64,000 nucleotides of DNA from positions 28,059,828 through 28,123,827 of the forward strand of contig NC_079876.1 of NCBI RefSeq assembly GCF_029227915.1, read 5' to 3'. The notes beneath the pieces were generated by a model. It was given only the letters and a program-made list of their open reading frames with translations, did not search any database and had not been told where the DNA came from. Position 1 is the first letter of the stretch. Each line of letters begins with the position of its first letter. Made by a program: the position numbers and the translations under genes. The DNA comes from Hydractinia symbiolongicarpus. Taxonomy: Eukaryota; Cnidaria; Hydrozoa; Anthoathecata; Hydractiniidae. This document shows, one piece after another, positions 31,773 to 45,000 of the stretch.

Positions 31773-34700
31773 ATGGACTCTGAAACCTATTTACCAGTAG
31801 AAAATTTAATCTGTAATATTTGTCACAAAACTGCTCTGACTGACTGTATATACTGTAATCTGTGTAACACATGGCTCCATAGGTCCTGTTTAAAACTCAC
31901 AAAGAAAACTCTCACAATTCTATCCAAATGTGAGAGCAATTGGTACTGTAATACATGTCTGAACAATTTTCTTCCATTTCAACTACAAACAAATACCTCT
32001 TTACTTTCTACTCTGAGTTCTAATAACAGCATACCACCACCTAACCTTAATAAAACCTGTCTCTGTATCAAAGTTATTAAAAGTCCATTAATTTTTTGTA
32101 GCCTTGGTAAACATTATATACACCAAAGATGTGCTAATATAACATATAAAAATAAAAAAAAGTTGAACTTAAAATTGTGGTCATGTGATGATTGTAGTTC
32201 ACTTCCGTTTAAAGAAATAACTAACGATGAACTAACCAACTTCACCTATAACTCCTTGTTAAACTGTCGTTGTCAAAGTAAATTAAATATTAATCACACC
32301 AACCAGTTTGACAACCTTTTAAACCTACCAGTATTGACAATCGATAATCCTATTTCTGGGAACTCATCTGTACCATCTGTCCACAACTTTAAATACTATA
32401 CTACTCCTGAATTCCACAAACCTAGTATGAAGGCCAACATGAATTCAAACAACTTGTCAATACTGCATACAAACATAAGATCCTTTGCTAAAAACATTAA
32501 TAATTTGTGCAACCTAGTTGACCTTTTAGATCATAAATTTGACATCATTGGACTTTCTGAAACTTGGCAACAGAATGGATCAACAATACAACCTGAATCA
32601 CTACCTGGTTATCATGTATACGAATATTGTTGTGGTACTACTAGAAACTCAGGGTGTGGGCTGTATATAAAAGAAAATCTCAACTACAAGGTAAGACAAG
32701 ATCTTTCTACCTCTTTTTGTACTGAACATGAAGAGTTCCAAATTTTATTTATAGAGATACTGAATGTTCACAATGAGAACATCCTAGTAGGTATTACATA
32801 TAGACATCCGACAGGAAAATTCATAGACACATTTAAAAACAATCTTGAAGAAATCTTTAAAAAAACAAGAAAAGAGAATAAGAAACAAATTATAATGGGA
32901 GACTTCAACATAAACCTTCTTGACTACAATAATCACTCTGAAACAAACACCTTCCTAGACTTTATGTCGAACTTCTCATTTCTTCCACATATAACGCAAC
33001 CAACAAGGCTTAGTGAAAAAGGTAAATACAATTTGATTGACAACATATTTTACAATGACATCACTGATATATGCACTAGTGGAAACATTCTCAATTCTGT
33101 GACAGACCATCTCCCTAATTTCATAATTATAGATCTAAAATCATTAGATAGGAATAATCTTAAAACGGTTAAAAGAGATTTTTCAAAATTCAATTTGGAT
33201 CTTTTCAAAGATGATCTTCGGACAGAAAACATCAACAAAAAACTGAATAATTTTGACAATGTCAATGACATGTATGACTTTTTTCATGACACCTTGAACA
33301 AAGTACTAGATAAACATGCACCATGTAGGAAAACCAAGAAAAAGGATCACAAACAACTGAGAAAACCATGGGTAAGTAATCACATATTAGATTTAATTAA
33401 AGAAAAACAAATACTTTATAAAGAATATATTCAATACAAAAACATAGAAATATTACATCAATACAAAGTCCCAAGGAACAAAGTCAATCACACGATAAGG
33501 AACGCTAAGTATTATTATTTCAAAAGATTCTTTGAGCAACACAAAAATAACATAAAAAAACACTGGGATGGAATAAATCAAATACTGGGAAAGAAGAAAA
33601 CTAGTGCCCATCCTACAACAATAATTCAAAATGGTAAAACTCTAACAAAACCATGTGACATAGCATCAGCTGTCAATCAATACTATGTGAATGTTGCACC
33701 AAATTTAGTAAAAAAAACTTCCAAGTCCAAGGAACATTTTACACATTTTTTGACAAATCCTGTAAGTGACAGTTTTTTCTGTAATGCAGTCACACATGAA
33801 GAGATGACTAGCACCATAATGTCACTTGATGATAAAAAAGCCATTGACATCTATCACTTTCCAATAAAAATTTTAAAAGATGTTGATGAAATAATAGCTA
33901 ATCCTCTGTGTAAAATTGTCAATGAGTCCTTTTCAAGTGGTATATTTCCAGACAAGCTAAAATTGGCAAAGGTACTTCCCCTCTTCAAAAGTGGTGACAG
34001 ATATGAGGCGAAAAATTACAGGCCTATTTCCATTTTGCCAATCTTTGACAAAATTATAGAAAGACTAATGCATACCAGGCTGGTATCATTCCTAGATTGT
34101 TTTAATATTATTAACACCGCCCAATATGGCTTTCAAAAGCACAAGTCTACAAATCATGCTATTCTTGAAGTTATAAATAAAGTCTCTCAAGCCTTGAAAA
34201 ACAAAACACCTTCCAGTTGTGTATTTCTTGACCTAGCAAAGGCATTTGATACTGTAGATCACACCATCCTTCTAAGAAAACTTATCATTATGGCATCCGA
34301 GGTATACAAAATAAATGGTTCGCATCCTATCTGACAGATAGAAAGCAAAGTGTCTCCATTCTGAATAGTTTATCTCCCCTACTTTTTGTATTATACATCA
34401 ATGATATTAGCAATGCATCCAAGGTCTTGGAGGTCACCCAGTTTGCAGATGATACTTGCTTATTCCTAAAACGAAAAAACAAAGATCTTCTTGTTAAGGA
34501 CATAAATCACGAACTCAACAACATCAGTGAATGGCTGATATCAAATGCTCTTAGTCTCAATGTTAAAAAATCAAATTTTCTCTATTTCAGGAACAAACAA
34601 GATGAAGAATCACCTTTAATTAAAATCATGGGCTCTAAAATCGAACAAAAACAGGTTGTCAAGTATCTAGGTATACACATTGATGACAAGCTAAACTGAG

Positions 34701-35227
34701 AAGAACAGGTAACACAGGTAAAAATCAAAACATCACAAGGTATCGGCGTATTGCATAAAGTCAAACATTTAATACCAGCATCAAGCATCGTTAATGTATA
34801 TGCCAGCTTCGTGCAATCTCATTTATTATACTGTAACCTTGCCTGGGGATCTCCATATACCAAACTTGACAAACTTAACGTCCAAATCGCTAAGGTTCAT
34901 AAAGTCATTAATAAAATTATAAAAATTAAAAATCTACAAAATCTTAAACATATTTACATTACGAAATCATGTAAATTGATGTATAACTTTCAAAATAATA
35001 TGCTACCAAGTAACATAAACAAACTTTTTAAACAATCTAGCACTGTTCATAACCATCATACTAGACAGGCAGCAAGCAGAGGTATGTTTCTCCCCCATAT
35101 TGATAGTAAACTATTTCCTCTACCAAGATTAGCTTGTAAAAATTGGAATGAATACTGTTTAACAATCTGTAACTACTCTAAAGCAACATTCTCGGAAAAG
35201 TTGAAATCAATAATAGCTGACATTTAA
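31773..35227 (+). pseudogene. LINE ORF2: PHD-like fingers, AP endonuclease, reverse transcriptase
   Basis: An 853-residue frame (31773-34334). N-terminal Cys/His fingers: CNICHKTALTDCIYCNLC ... CNTC, and a second set near residues 95-140. Endonuclease: LHTNIRSFAKN, IIGLSETW, ITYRHPTG, MGDFNINLLDY, NLIDNIFYN, TDHLPNF. RT begins KNYRPISILPIFDKIIERLM and VFLDLAKAFDTVDH. A one-base loss near 34285 shifts the frame. It continues with FASYLTDRKQSVS, then jumps to LSPLLFVLYIND, so the GVPQGS block is deleted. It goes on to QFADDTCLFL (catalytic) and, after an in-frame TGA at 34697, to 35227. CR1/L2-like; inactive. Confidence 0.88.
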
Positions 35228-36160
35228 ACATCCCTAACTTTCATCTAAATTTTTAACACCTGTAAATACTGTATTATATTTTGTACTAGTAGCTTTACTT
35301 TCTTTTGTTTACTAACTTTACCGCAATCTTATTGCTCTTTTGTTTTCCCTTCCGCCCGCGCTAACCCCCTTCCCCCTCTACTTTTTTACAAGATATTCTT
35401 TTTTTTTTTTGCACAAATTTACTCAACCGTCAATACACTATCCTTTAACCCATTTTTTCGCATTAACCACGTGGTCGCCTACGGATATATAGACAGTCTA
35501 TTAATATATTATTATCATATCACCGAATATTTATTATATTTATTACCAGACATAGTTATATATTTAAACGAGTTTTTTTTGTGTGTGTGCGGAAAACTGA
35601 ATTATTGTAATCATGAATGTTGAGTTTACATACAGTGTACATATGGTTCGAAAGCCTTTTTTTAGGTTATTTTCATATGTAGTACTTTATATCTATATGA
35701 TCTATCACGAAATATATTACTACTTACTACTAGTGAGTTCGATAACATAGGATACTTTTAAGTTTACCCGTAATTTCATAAAAGTTTTGCTACACGATTT
35801 TGTCTATAAATAATTGCAATTAGGTAAGGATGTTCCAGAACAGGCTCAGACGGGGACAGTCAGGTCTAGATAGAAGAATGTAAGTTACAAAGTGTACACA
35901 CAGTGATAAAATTTAAAGTCTAGAGGTTTTGCTCCTCTAAAGAATATGCTCAGATAAAAGAACACAATTCTTCCTTTTTCTAAGAAGATAGTTGGCACAG
36001 AGTACTTTTTCAGCAAGAACTTTGCAGTGAATACATGTACCACTTTTGAAGTGATAACGATTTACTACTTTAAATTCTTTGGCATAACTGTATTGTTCAT
36101 TTAGGCCTTTCAAACTGCCTCCACAATTTGCCAACCTACTCGTATACAAAATAAAAATTA
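35228..36160. other. Region downstream of the LINE
   Basis: No gene seen. The first few hundred bases may be the LINE 3' UTR; the stretch GACAGTCTATTAATATATT near 35492 resembles the flank of the ribozyme at 29720, hinting at a shared 3' region. From about 36163 the R2-like element's tandem unit begins (AGCAAGGGGGGTTTGAC). Confidence 0.4.
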
Positions 36161-36196
36161 CGCCAGCAAGGGGGGTTTGACTTACCAGGTCCTATC

Positions 36197-39100
36197 CAGG
36201 GGCGGATCTAGGATTTTTTTATGGTTAGGCAAATTTTGTTTTTTTTTCAATTTTTTTTACGAGATACCAGAAGACCAGAAAGAGGTTTTCGAGGTGGTAA
36301 CAAGTGCTTTTCGGCTACTAAGGCTATATAATAATATAAAATACAAATAAAAGTTTTGATACATAATGCGATAACTACTCCCGTCTTTTTACTATCTTCC
36401 GACGTTTTGTATATGCCAGAATAATGTTTTTTATAAATTTGAGGTTAATCTAATAACCAGGCAAACAATTTTTCTTCTTTCTTCTTTCTTCTTCACTTGT
36501 ATATAAGCAGAAACAGAAGTAATACCAATGGACGAATGAATCTAGCATTGAAATCAAAATAAATGATCAATTGTCAAACAACAAACCATGAAGTGAATGG
36601 AGCGCCACTCAACAGATACAATTATTTGCATCAAGACCAGTCAAAATGATAGGGTAAAAGGCTAAAGGTAAAAACAATCATAATAAAAAACACACAAAAT
36701 TTAGGAAAAACAGAACTTAAGTAATTACGTAAATTGATTGTGAAATTTGGACCTTACTCTGGAGGTGCTTTGTTACAGTCAATTGCTTCCAGGAGAGGCC
36801 ACAAAGGCAACTCGAGAATTAAAGTTACAGAAAACATTTTTGTCAAAAATAGGTAAGGTAAGTACATAAAAATGTAAGTATAATTTAGGCAATGATAAGG
36901 CATATACTAATATAAGTATAATTTAGGCAAAAGAATAGGTATGGTAAAATAAGAGGTACATATGTATATATAATAAAAGAAGTGTTCTACAATAACTTGA
37001 AGTAAGGTTTTATGAAGAAGGTAATAATGTAATTCACTTAAAGTTTAATCGTCTATTTTTCAATGAAAATTTCTCAATAACATCAGAAATATTAGGAATG
37101 ATGTTTTGATGTACATGCATTAAGGCTAAGCCATTTAGTCTATCTGAGTCCATGGTTGTGCGAGTAAATGTTTTTAACCTCTTCATGGCTGAAAATGTCC
37201 TTTCACACTCGCAAGAAGTCACAGGTAAAGTGGCTAAAATTCTCAAGGCCACTTTTACATTTTCAAACCCAGTAAAATTGACAGATTTCAATGTGGAGGA
37301 AATGTTGTTAGGTATAGGCCCTTCATATGATTTCCAGTAAATTTCCCAAAGTTCCAATTCATGTTCGATAGATTGAACATTGGGCAAGTCTTCTAGATAG
37401 AATTGAAAGAAAGCATTGAACCTTTTTTTCCAATCTACATTTTCTTTGATAAGACTCAGCATTTTTTCTGGGAGAATAGCTAGCCAACTATAGCAAGACA
37501 ATGCTTTTTCTTCAAACCTGCCAGTAAGTTCGGAATGTAAATGATCCAACATAGGTATTGTAATATTCCTTTTATAATGATCAGAAGGATTTTCTGATGG
37601 TGTGTTGGATCTAAAAAGTGTTATACCCGAGGTTCGAGGACTTGCCTCAGTAACATGTAGTTCCTTAGCAAGATCAGAAGCTTCTTTGTACCACTTTTCA
37701 TGGTAGTAGTCAATGTTGTTTCTAACCATGGTAGTACGAGACTTGAGAGCATCTATCATATGTATACCATCCATGATATCATTTGCTCTGCTTTGTAAAA
37801 GCTCAGTTACTTGTAAAGTCATCAAAAAAATATTTTTAGTGATCATAAATGTAGCCATGAAATCAAATGAGGTTAGGACTTTTAAAAAAGGAAGAGCTTT
37901 AGAGGATGTGTCAGCATTACAAACATGATTTAAATTTAAATTCATTTCATCTAATGTGTTTACAATAGCTACATAAAGGTCATTAAATACCTCCATACCT
38001 TTAATTCTCTCAACCCACCTTGTTGCACAAACATTAAATAATTTATATTTTGTAGCTGATGGACAGTGTTCCTTGATATTACGTTCTAAAATCAACCGCC
38101 TAGTTTCAGAGTAATTAAAAAAAATGAAATGTCTCTAATCTGTCCCATAACATTCTCAACTGCTTGAATGCCACAGGTTTTACAGATTGCTAAATTTAAT
38201 CGATGGCTATGGCAATGCGTATACAAGGCTTTTCGGTTTATGCGTAGGATTCTTGCTGCCAAACCATTTCTAAAACCTGCCACTGAACCTGCACCATCGT
38301 AACCTTGACCTCTACAATCCATTATATTTAGCTGAAGATCTTCTGCGAGACATTTTAGGACAATTTTACATAAACCATCACCTGACAAACCTTCCCCACA
38401 ATGAACCAGTCTTAAAAATTCTTCCCTAACATCACAATTTTGGTCAACAAACCTTATACAAAGAGAAAATTGCTCTTTGCATGAACTGTCCATGCATTCA
38501 TCACCAAGAATAGAAAAAAATTTACTGCCTTTTATTTCAAGAACAATTTTTTCAGTGATGACTTCACCAATACAATTAATCAACTCATTCTGAGCTGTTT
38601 TTGAAATGTAGGTAGCATTTTTTGCACTGTTGTCAAGAGTTTCTTTGAAAACAGGGTTTGCACGAGCTCTATAATTTAAAATTTCTATGAAATTACCTAC
38701 TCCCCCAGATGAGTAACTGCCTACTTCAGGATGATAACTGCTATCATCTCTATGACCTCTTAAAGGGATATTTAGTCTTCCACACAACAAAATTGTATCG
38801 ATGATTGGCTCAAGTTTGGCTTTATTTTCAGAAATCTGTTTACTTATTTGCTGATCAACAAGTTCAGAAATTGGTTTGCTTTTACCAGAATGCTGGCTCA
38901 AATATGTTGTAAACAGTGAAAATGTTGCCTGGTGAAGACTTTTTACAGAGCTAGATGTTTTTTCATGGTTTTTGAACAACGTTGTAGCACAACGTTTTGC
39001 ATTAACAGGCTGTGTTACCAGATTTCTTATGTTTTTTAACAAATTAGGAAACTTATTTCCAAAAAGAACACATGGCAAACAGTAACCACCATCATAAGCA

Positions 39101-41162
39101 GGTGAATAACAAAGCCAGGTGTATTGTTTTAACCAATCAAATTTAAAGGAACGACCATCTTTAACAGGAAATTTATAGTTATTATCAGGGATGAAAACTT
39201 CGTTTATTAATTTAATTATTTCTGAATATTCCATGTTTTGAACTTTATTCATATACGAAGCTATATCGTTGGCTAAGGTTATTTCGGTTGACACAGAAAT
39301 AATAGAACTTATTGCACCTCCAGAGGATTGCTTAGTTACAGGACTAATACTAGTCACTGATTTAACAGTAGAACTTGATGACATTGGAATATTTTTTGTT
39401 TTGGTTGACATATTGACTGCAGTAAATGTTACTGTAGGTCTGTCAGAAGCAATACCTAGGTCATTCATGCCATGTCTATTTACCCAGAAAGGCAATTTTG
39501 ACTGCTTATTTTTTTTAATCACAGGTTTTGGCAATGGTTGCTTGATTTTTCTTTTTGGATGTACACCACATAATAGAGGCACAAAATGATTATGTTTAAA
39601 TTCAATTTGTGTCGGTAAAGTACCACAATAACAAAGTAAAATGTGAAGACTTGTAGAAGAAACTGCAGAATCTCTAGGTTCAATATTTTGACTGTAAAGA
39701 AGTTTCAATTTTGCGTGACCACAGTCTGGATATAGTGTAATGATGTTCCTCGAAATTGCTGAGGACAGTGCAAGAACACAAACAAAACTACACCACTCAA
39801 AGTTTTTTATATTATGCATTGCCTCTACTTTAATTAAAGCATCAGCAGTTTTACCTGAATCTAAAGCAGCATGTGAAACTAAGAGACCACCTAAAATGTT
39901 TCTGAAATTGTTAAAATAAACTCCTTTGCCTTTCTCATATGCCGAAATTATAGTGGGATGCTTTATATAAAAGCCACTATTTAAATACAGTTCTAACGAT
40001 GTCAAAGTTCTTAGTTTTCGAACAAGAGAGTTATCTCCACACAAAAACAAAGATACAGAGCTGTATAAACAGTTACCTGAGGCTTGTGACCTAAAGAAAG
40101 TAAAAGTTAAAAATTAAACAAAATTCCCAACTATCACACAAGCAGCTGCTGGCTAGCTATACTCCATACTAAACTTAACAAACTCATCAAAACATAAAAC
40201 AAGATTACACTTGTCTCAGTTATCTTGTTTTTAAAAAAACAAACTATTCATATGATCGAGGTTATTAATTGAAGCTTTTGTTTTGATAAGAAAGATTTAA
40301 TAACACGTTTTGTAAGAACATCTGTGGAGGTGGGGGTTAATTATTTCATAACAATCAGTGCTGGTGCTTAATAACTTTTAATGTTTTTCACAAAGAGGTA
40401 CCTAATACTCAAGACAGAAAAAGCTACAAAAATTATCTAGCTACTTACTTCAAAGCAATAAATTTGTCTTTAGCAAAGGTTGGAATAAAGGTTTCAGCAA
40501 CTAGATCGCGAAAATACTTCTTTCCAACATTATTAATCCTCTCATTATCCGAAAAGGTAGCTGAATCCAGAATTTCTTTTTTCAATTTTGCATACAACTC
40601 ATTCAATTTATTCAAATCATTTGACTTGAAAGCTTCTTCAACAGTGTACTCCTGATCAAGGGAATCCATGTTGAAAAAGAAGGACACACCCTTGGCCGCA
40701 CAGAGATTTATGTAAAACTTACCCGCGGTCGTTTTAGGCGTTTTTCTTCTCGGTTTTAGAATTCTATTCATTTGAAGTTGAAGACCCACGGACGTTTTAG
40801 GCGTTTTTTCTTCCGATTTAAGAATTCCATTCATTTGAAGTTGAAAACCCACGGACGTTTTAGGCGTTTTTTCTTCCACCCGTGATTTTCATTCATTTAA
40901 AACTTGGAAACCCACGGACGTTTTAGGCGAATCGGTATCTTGCCTAAAATCGCCCCGGGTTTACTTCTTATTGAATTTTTAAAAAAAAACAGTTCCTAAC
41001 AACGCGCATCCAGGTTGGCGAAGCAAAGTTAGCACTACAAGACAAATTTACAAAAATATTTATTACTTTCACAAGTTATGCTATATGGCATATTTTCCTT
41101 TTTTTTGCCCAAGCTTAGGCTTAGGCAATTGCCTAGGCTGCCTAACCCTAGATCTGCCCCTG
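36197..41162 (-). mobile_element. hAT element 2, nearly intact
   Basis: 4,966 bp. Ends are CAGGGGCGGATCTAGG (36197) and CCTAGATCTGCCCCTG (to 41162), an inverted pair with one mismatch, flanked by CTATC on both sides (36192-36196, 41163-41167), a 5-bp target duplication. The target is the ~110-bp tandem unit of the neighbouring R2-like element. Three to four copies of a ~70-bp repeat containing ACGGACGTTTTAGGCG lie at 40726-40930 near the 5' end. Confidence 0.85.
37034..40669 (-). CDS. hAT transposase 2 (two exons, one frameshift)
   Basis: Exon 1 runs 40669-40449 (ATG opening MDSLDQEYTVEEAF; donor GTAAGT). The intron is 40448-40091 (acceptor CTTTAG). Exon 2 runs 40090-37034. The exon join gives KSQASGNCLYSS, matching STGNCLYSS in hAT 1, which supports the splice. 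Domains: TTF finger KFDWLKQYTWLCYSPAYDGG..CLPC; DUF4371 core LRGHRDDSSYHPEVGSYS and FFSILGDECMDSS; hATC block CECERTFSAMKRLKTFTRTT. About 1,090 residues. A single one-base shift at the A8/T8 run 38117-38124 separates the two halves. Because it sits in a homopolymer it may be a sequencing error. The upstream in-frame extension to 40879 is translated subterminal repeat, so I prefer the ATG at 40669. Confidence 0.85.
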
Positions 41163-41176
41163 CTATCTGTGAAGAA

Positions 41177-41584
41177 GAGGGTGCCGATAAGCCGCAAACG
41201 CCCGCATATATATGGGTGAGTTCGAACTACTTTTCAAATAAAATTGGCGGTTGTCCCCCAAAACTACCCGCACCATGCGGAGAATGGTTGGGAAGTAGTC
41301 GCTTTAAAAAAAGGGTTAATAAAGTTTATATAAGATATTTATAAAGTAAACTGCTCCAAAAACCATCAAAAAACAGTTCTAAGAATTTTGCTACCACATA
41401 GTAAGTTTATTTTAATATTTATGGTTTTTTTGGATCATATATTAGTGTCTGTTTTTTTATCCTTCTGGCATTGCTCGAGCCTATGCGGGTTCTTTCGGGC
41501 GAATATTTGATTTTTTTTCCAAACGTTGAACTCGCCCGAAAACGCCCGCACTTTTTGCGGCGTATGCGGCTTATCGGCACCCTC
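41177..41584. mobile_element. MITE with 20-bp perfect inverted repeats
   Basis: GAGGGTGCCGATAAGCCGCA (41177-41196) is mirrored perfectly at 41565-41584; the unit is 408 bp with no coding capacity. It sits in the same tandem unit that hAT 2 entered, so the host sequence runs 36196, then 41163-41176, then 41585. Target duplication not clear. Confidence 0.75.
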
Positions 41585-41880
41585 GTCTTTATAGAGTGAC
41601 GACTCCACTTATTACCCAAGTTAAAAAACAAAAAAGAATATGTCAGCAAAGAGGTTTGACTGCGCTGGTCTTATCTTTGGAGAGTGCCAACTCCACTTCT
41701 TACCCCAGTCACACAAGATTAGTTACAGAGTAGGACAGATGAAAAGTTATGGATGTAAGAAATGTCTAGTTCCTGCTGAAGGCTGTTCCCAGACCTCTTT
41801 TGAGGTGACTCAGCTAGACATTTTGGGTACCTTGGATCAGGAATATGAGTCGAAACCCGTGTACCCTTTACAGAAGTTTT
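41585..41880 (+). repeat. 5' direct repeat block of the R2-like element
   Basis: Contains ~110-bp units with GGAGAGTGACGACTCCACTT and CAGCAAAGAGGTTTGAC, then a ~200-bp segment with TGTCTAG ... CTAGACA (41763-41820). The same order recurs at 45545-45990 after the coding region. It may be the 3' end of an earlier copy in a head-to-tail array, or a true terminal repeat. Confidence 0.7.
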
Positions 41881-42000
41881 TTCCTACTCTTTGGCTGCTG
41901 AAAGCTAACAACTACCACAGTGTTCTTTCTCAGCAATCAACAGAACCTGACCATCTTAGCACTATGAAATGGAAACAACCAACTGCTGGGCCCAAGTCAA

Positions 42001-45000
42001 TTGACACAAAATTTACCCCATACTCTTAAGAGCACATCTGACCCAGTTGAGAAAAGCAACATGCAAATCCTTTTAGATAATATAAAGGCCAAGTTAAGGT
42101 TACTTCGCAGAAGTGAGCGGAATAGAAAAAGACGTTGGAAAATCTCGAGTGCACGCCGGGCTTTCTCTAAGAATCCTTATCAGGCTGGAAAAATATTTTA
42201 GATCCTAAATGTTCTATAAAACTTGAAGTTGCCCAGGGCGAAATGGATTCACACAAACATTTAACCTTGAACGATCCTTCACGCCATATTCCTCTTTCAG
42301 ATCTCCCTGGATTACCTTCACCACCAAATCTAGTCTCAGCTTTCGATTCTTCCAAGCTAAAGTTCAAGGATTTCCAAGCTGTCCTACATTCTCGTAGAAA
42401 TGCTTCTTCTCCTGGGCTGAACCAAATTCCTTACACAGTATATAAGAATTGTCCTCATTCTGCATCGTTTCTGTTTAACAATTTTCAAGCTTGTCTAAAG
42501 AAGTCTTTTATTCCTGTGCAATGGAGAATTGCATCAGAAGTTTACATACCTAAAAACAACAGACCTTGTCCATCCAACCTAAAGGATTTTCGCCCCATAG
42601 CTCTTCTGAATGTTGAAGAAAAGCTCTGTTTTAGTTTGATTTCCAAGTGCTTAGAATCCCTTATTATAAAGAAAAGCAACTTCATTAATACTTCCATTAA
42701 AAAAGGTTGTATGGAAAAAGTTCCGGGTTGCTGGGAACACATGTCTCTTGGAAAAATCTCTAGAGGGTTGCAACCTCTAACTATAGTAGAACCAGCTGTC
42801 ATTAGACAAGAAATATCATTACAGCTAGCTGTTTTGTCACCTCATCATCAATGCGAAGGCACAACATTCTTCACTTTTAGCCATATGGCTTGATATTGCT
42901 AATGCGTACCCTTCAGTTCCGCACAAGCTGATTTTTATGGCTCTCAGACGCTATGGTGTACCAGAATCATGGATAAGGCTCATACAGCTATACTACGACA
43001 GCCTGTGGAGTAAGTCTTTATCGGCTTCTGCTCCTTCCAGTTGGCATCAACACTGTAGGGGAATTTTTATTGGCTGTACACTTTCCATTATACTATTTCT
43101 TGCAGCTATAAACGTTATTATTGAGTATGTGTGTGTTACCCCCAGCCTTATTGATACTGAAGGTAATAAAAACAAAATCCCAGACCAACCCCCAATAAAA
43201 TCTTTTATATATGATATGTTCTTAATGTCCACATCAATTCCAAGTACTCAAAATTTATTAAACAGGTGTACAACAGCTCTTGATTGGGTAGGCATGTCGT
43301 TTGGGCCTTCTAAATCACGCAGCATTGTTATTGATAAGGGAAAAGTCGTCCAAAGTTCACCGTTTACAGTTGGCAGCGAAAAAATTCCATCCATTCATTC
43401 TAATCCAATTAGGTTTTTAGGCAGAACAATAAACTCATCCTTGTCTGATTCTGCTGCAATACAAGAATTTCTAAATGATGCCGAAGACAAACTTATGGCT
43501 ATAGACAGGTCCTTTCATAAAGGGGTCCATAAGGTTTGGTTTTTAGACCTTTTGTTATTTCCCAGTATCCGCTGGCCATTATAAATTTATGAGGTCTCTC
43601 TATCTACTATCACAAAACTAGAGCAAAGATTTTCTGTTTTCATAAGGAAATGGTTAAAACTACATCATTCAATTTCCAACATTTTTTTATATTCCTTGAC
43701 ATCGCCTTGTCCTCTTCCCCTGAAAAGTCTTGCAACTGTTCTCAAATGTGCCAAAGTCAGTGGACATCTGTAACTACGAGATTTTGTCGACCGTTGAGTG
43801 TCTAAGTGCGTTGCAGATTTAAAAGCTGGAAATTGGAAGGTTAGTGATGCAATTCTTTCGGTGGATATTTAGCGCAATTTCAAAAAGATTATAGGTTTGC
43901 ATTAGACTGGTCGATCTGAACCCTTAGACCACAAAAATATACCACCAAAAGGCACTTATGCTTACCGAAAGCTTTTTTCCAATATCATTGAAGAAAACGA
44001 AGAAGATATTTACCATGCCAGAGCTGTACAGTTGCATTTGCATGGCAATTGGACAAAGTGGTGCTCTAATGTGAAAAATGTCAACCATTGCGGCAACTTA
44101 ATCTGTCAGATTTAGATTCCGTTTTAGTTGTTCCACCATACATTGCTATAACACAACTACGCCCAGACGTGTTATTAATATCCAGTTCTTCCAAAACTGT
44201 AATTATGGTAGAACTGTCTTGTCCTTGTGAAGAGAACACGGAATATTGGCACAAACGAAAGCTTAACAAATATTCTTCACTTTGTTATGCTATGAAAAAC
44301 AATGGATTGGATGGATCGTGTATTTCTTTGCCGTTGAGGTGGGTGCAAGGGGTTTCTGTTCAGAATCAGGAAGGACCTGTTTTCGTCGCCTTGGTTTCCC
44401 TAACAAGCCTTTACGTTCCCTATTAAAATCCCTAACTTTTACCTCCACGAGTGCTTCTTTTTACATCTGGATGTCTCGAAATTCTACCACTTGGGTTGAG
44501 CCTGAAAAGGCCCCAATCATTCCTGAAGTTTCTTCTGTTACAAATATGGAATGCAAGAAATCAAAATTTTCTGCAAGTCACACAAAATCTTGTAAAATCA
44601 AAAAACCCCAAACACTTGCTACAAGGTCTTCCAAAACAACAGTCGCATTGCCATCTAACCCTGATTTTAGGAATAGCGGTCTAAAAAACTTGGGAAACAC
44701 ATGTTATGCAAACTCAATCTTACAATGTTTTTATAACCTTCCAAAAGTGAAAGAAGCCATTTCTGTCAGCAAAACAACCTCAAAGTTAGTCGAAGCATTT
44801 GTAGGTGTTCTTCAAAGTTTGGCTGTTTCTAGAAGTCCAGTTGATCCCTCCCATTTTTTGCGTGCTATGAAACATATCTCAGCTACGAAGGGAAGTGCAT
44901 TTAATATCTTTGCTCAGCACGACGTCCCCGAGGTTCTTGAATATCTCCTACCTGGTCTGTCATTAGACTTTCTATTTCTTGGAAGTCTTTTTAGTATTGG

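Noticed and set aside
40670-40879. N-terminal extension of hAT transposase 2 with repeats
   Set aside because: The extension translates ~70-bp subterminal DNA repeats; the ATG at 40669 opens the conserved part.
41640-42029. 129-codon frame before the R2-like RT
   Set aside because: It overlaps the repeat block also found after the coding region, so it is most likely untranslated repeat.
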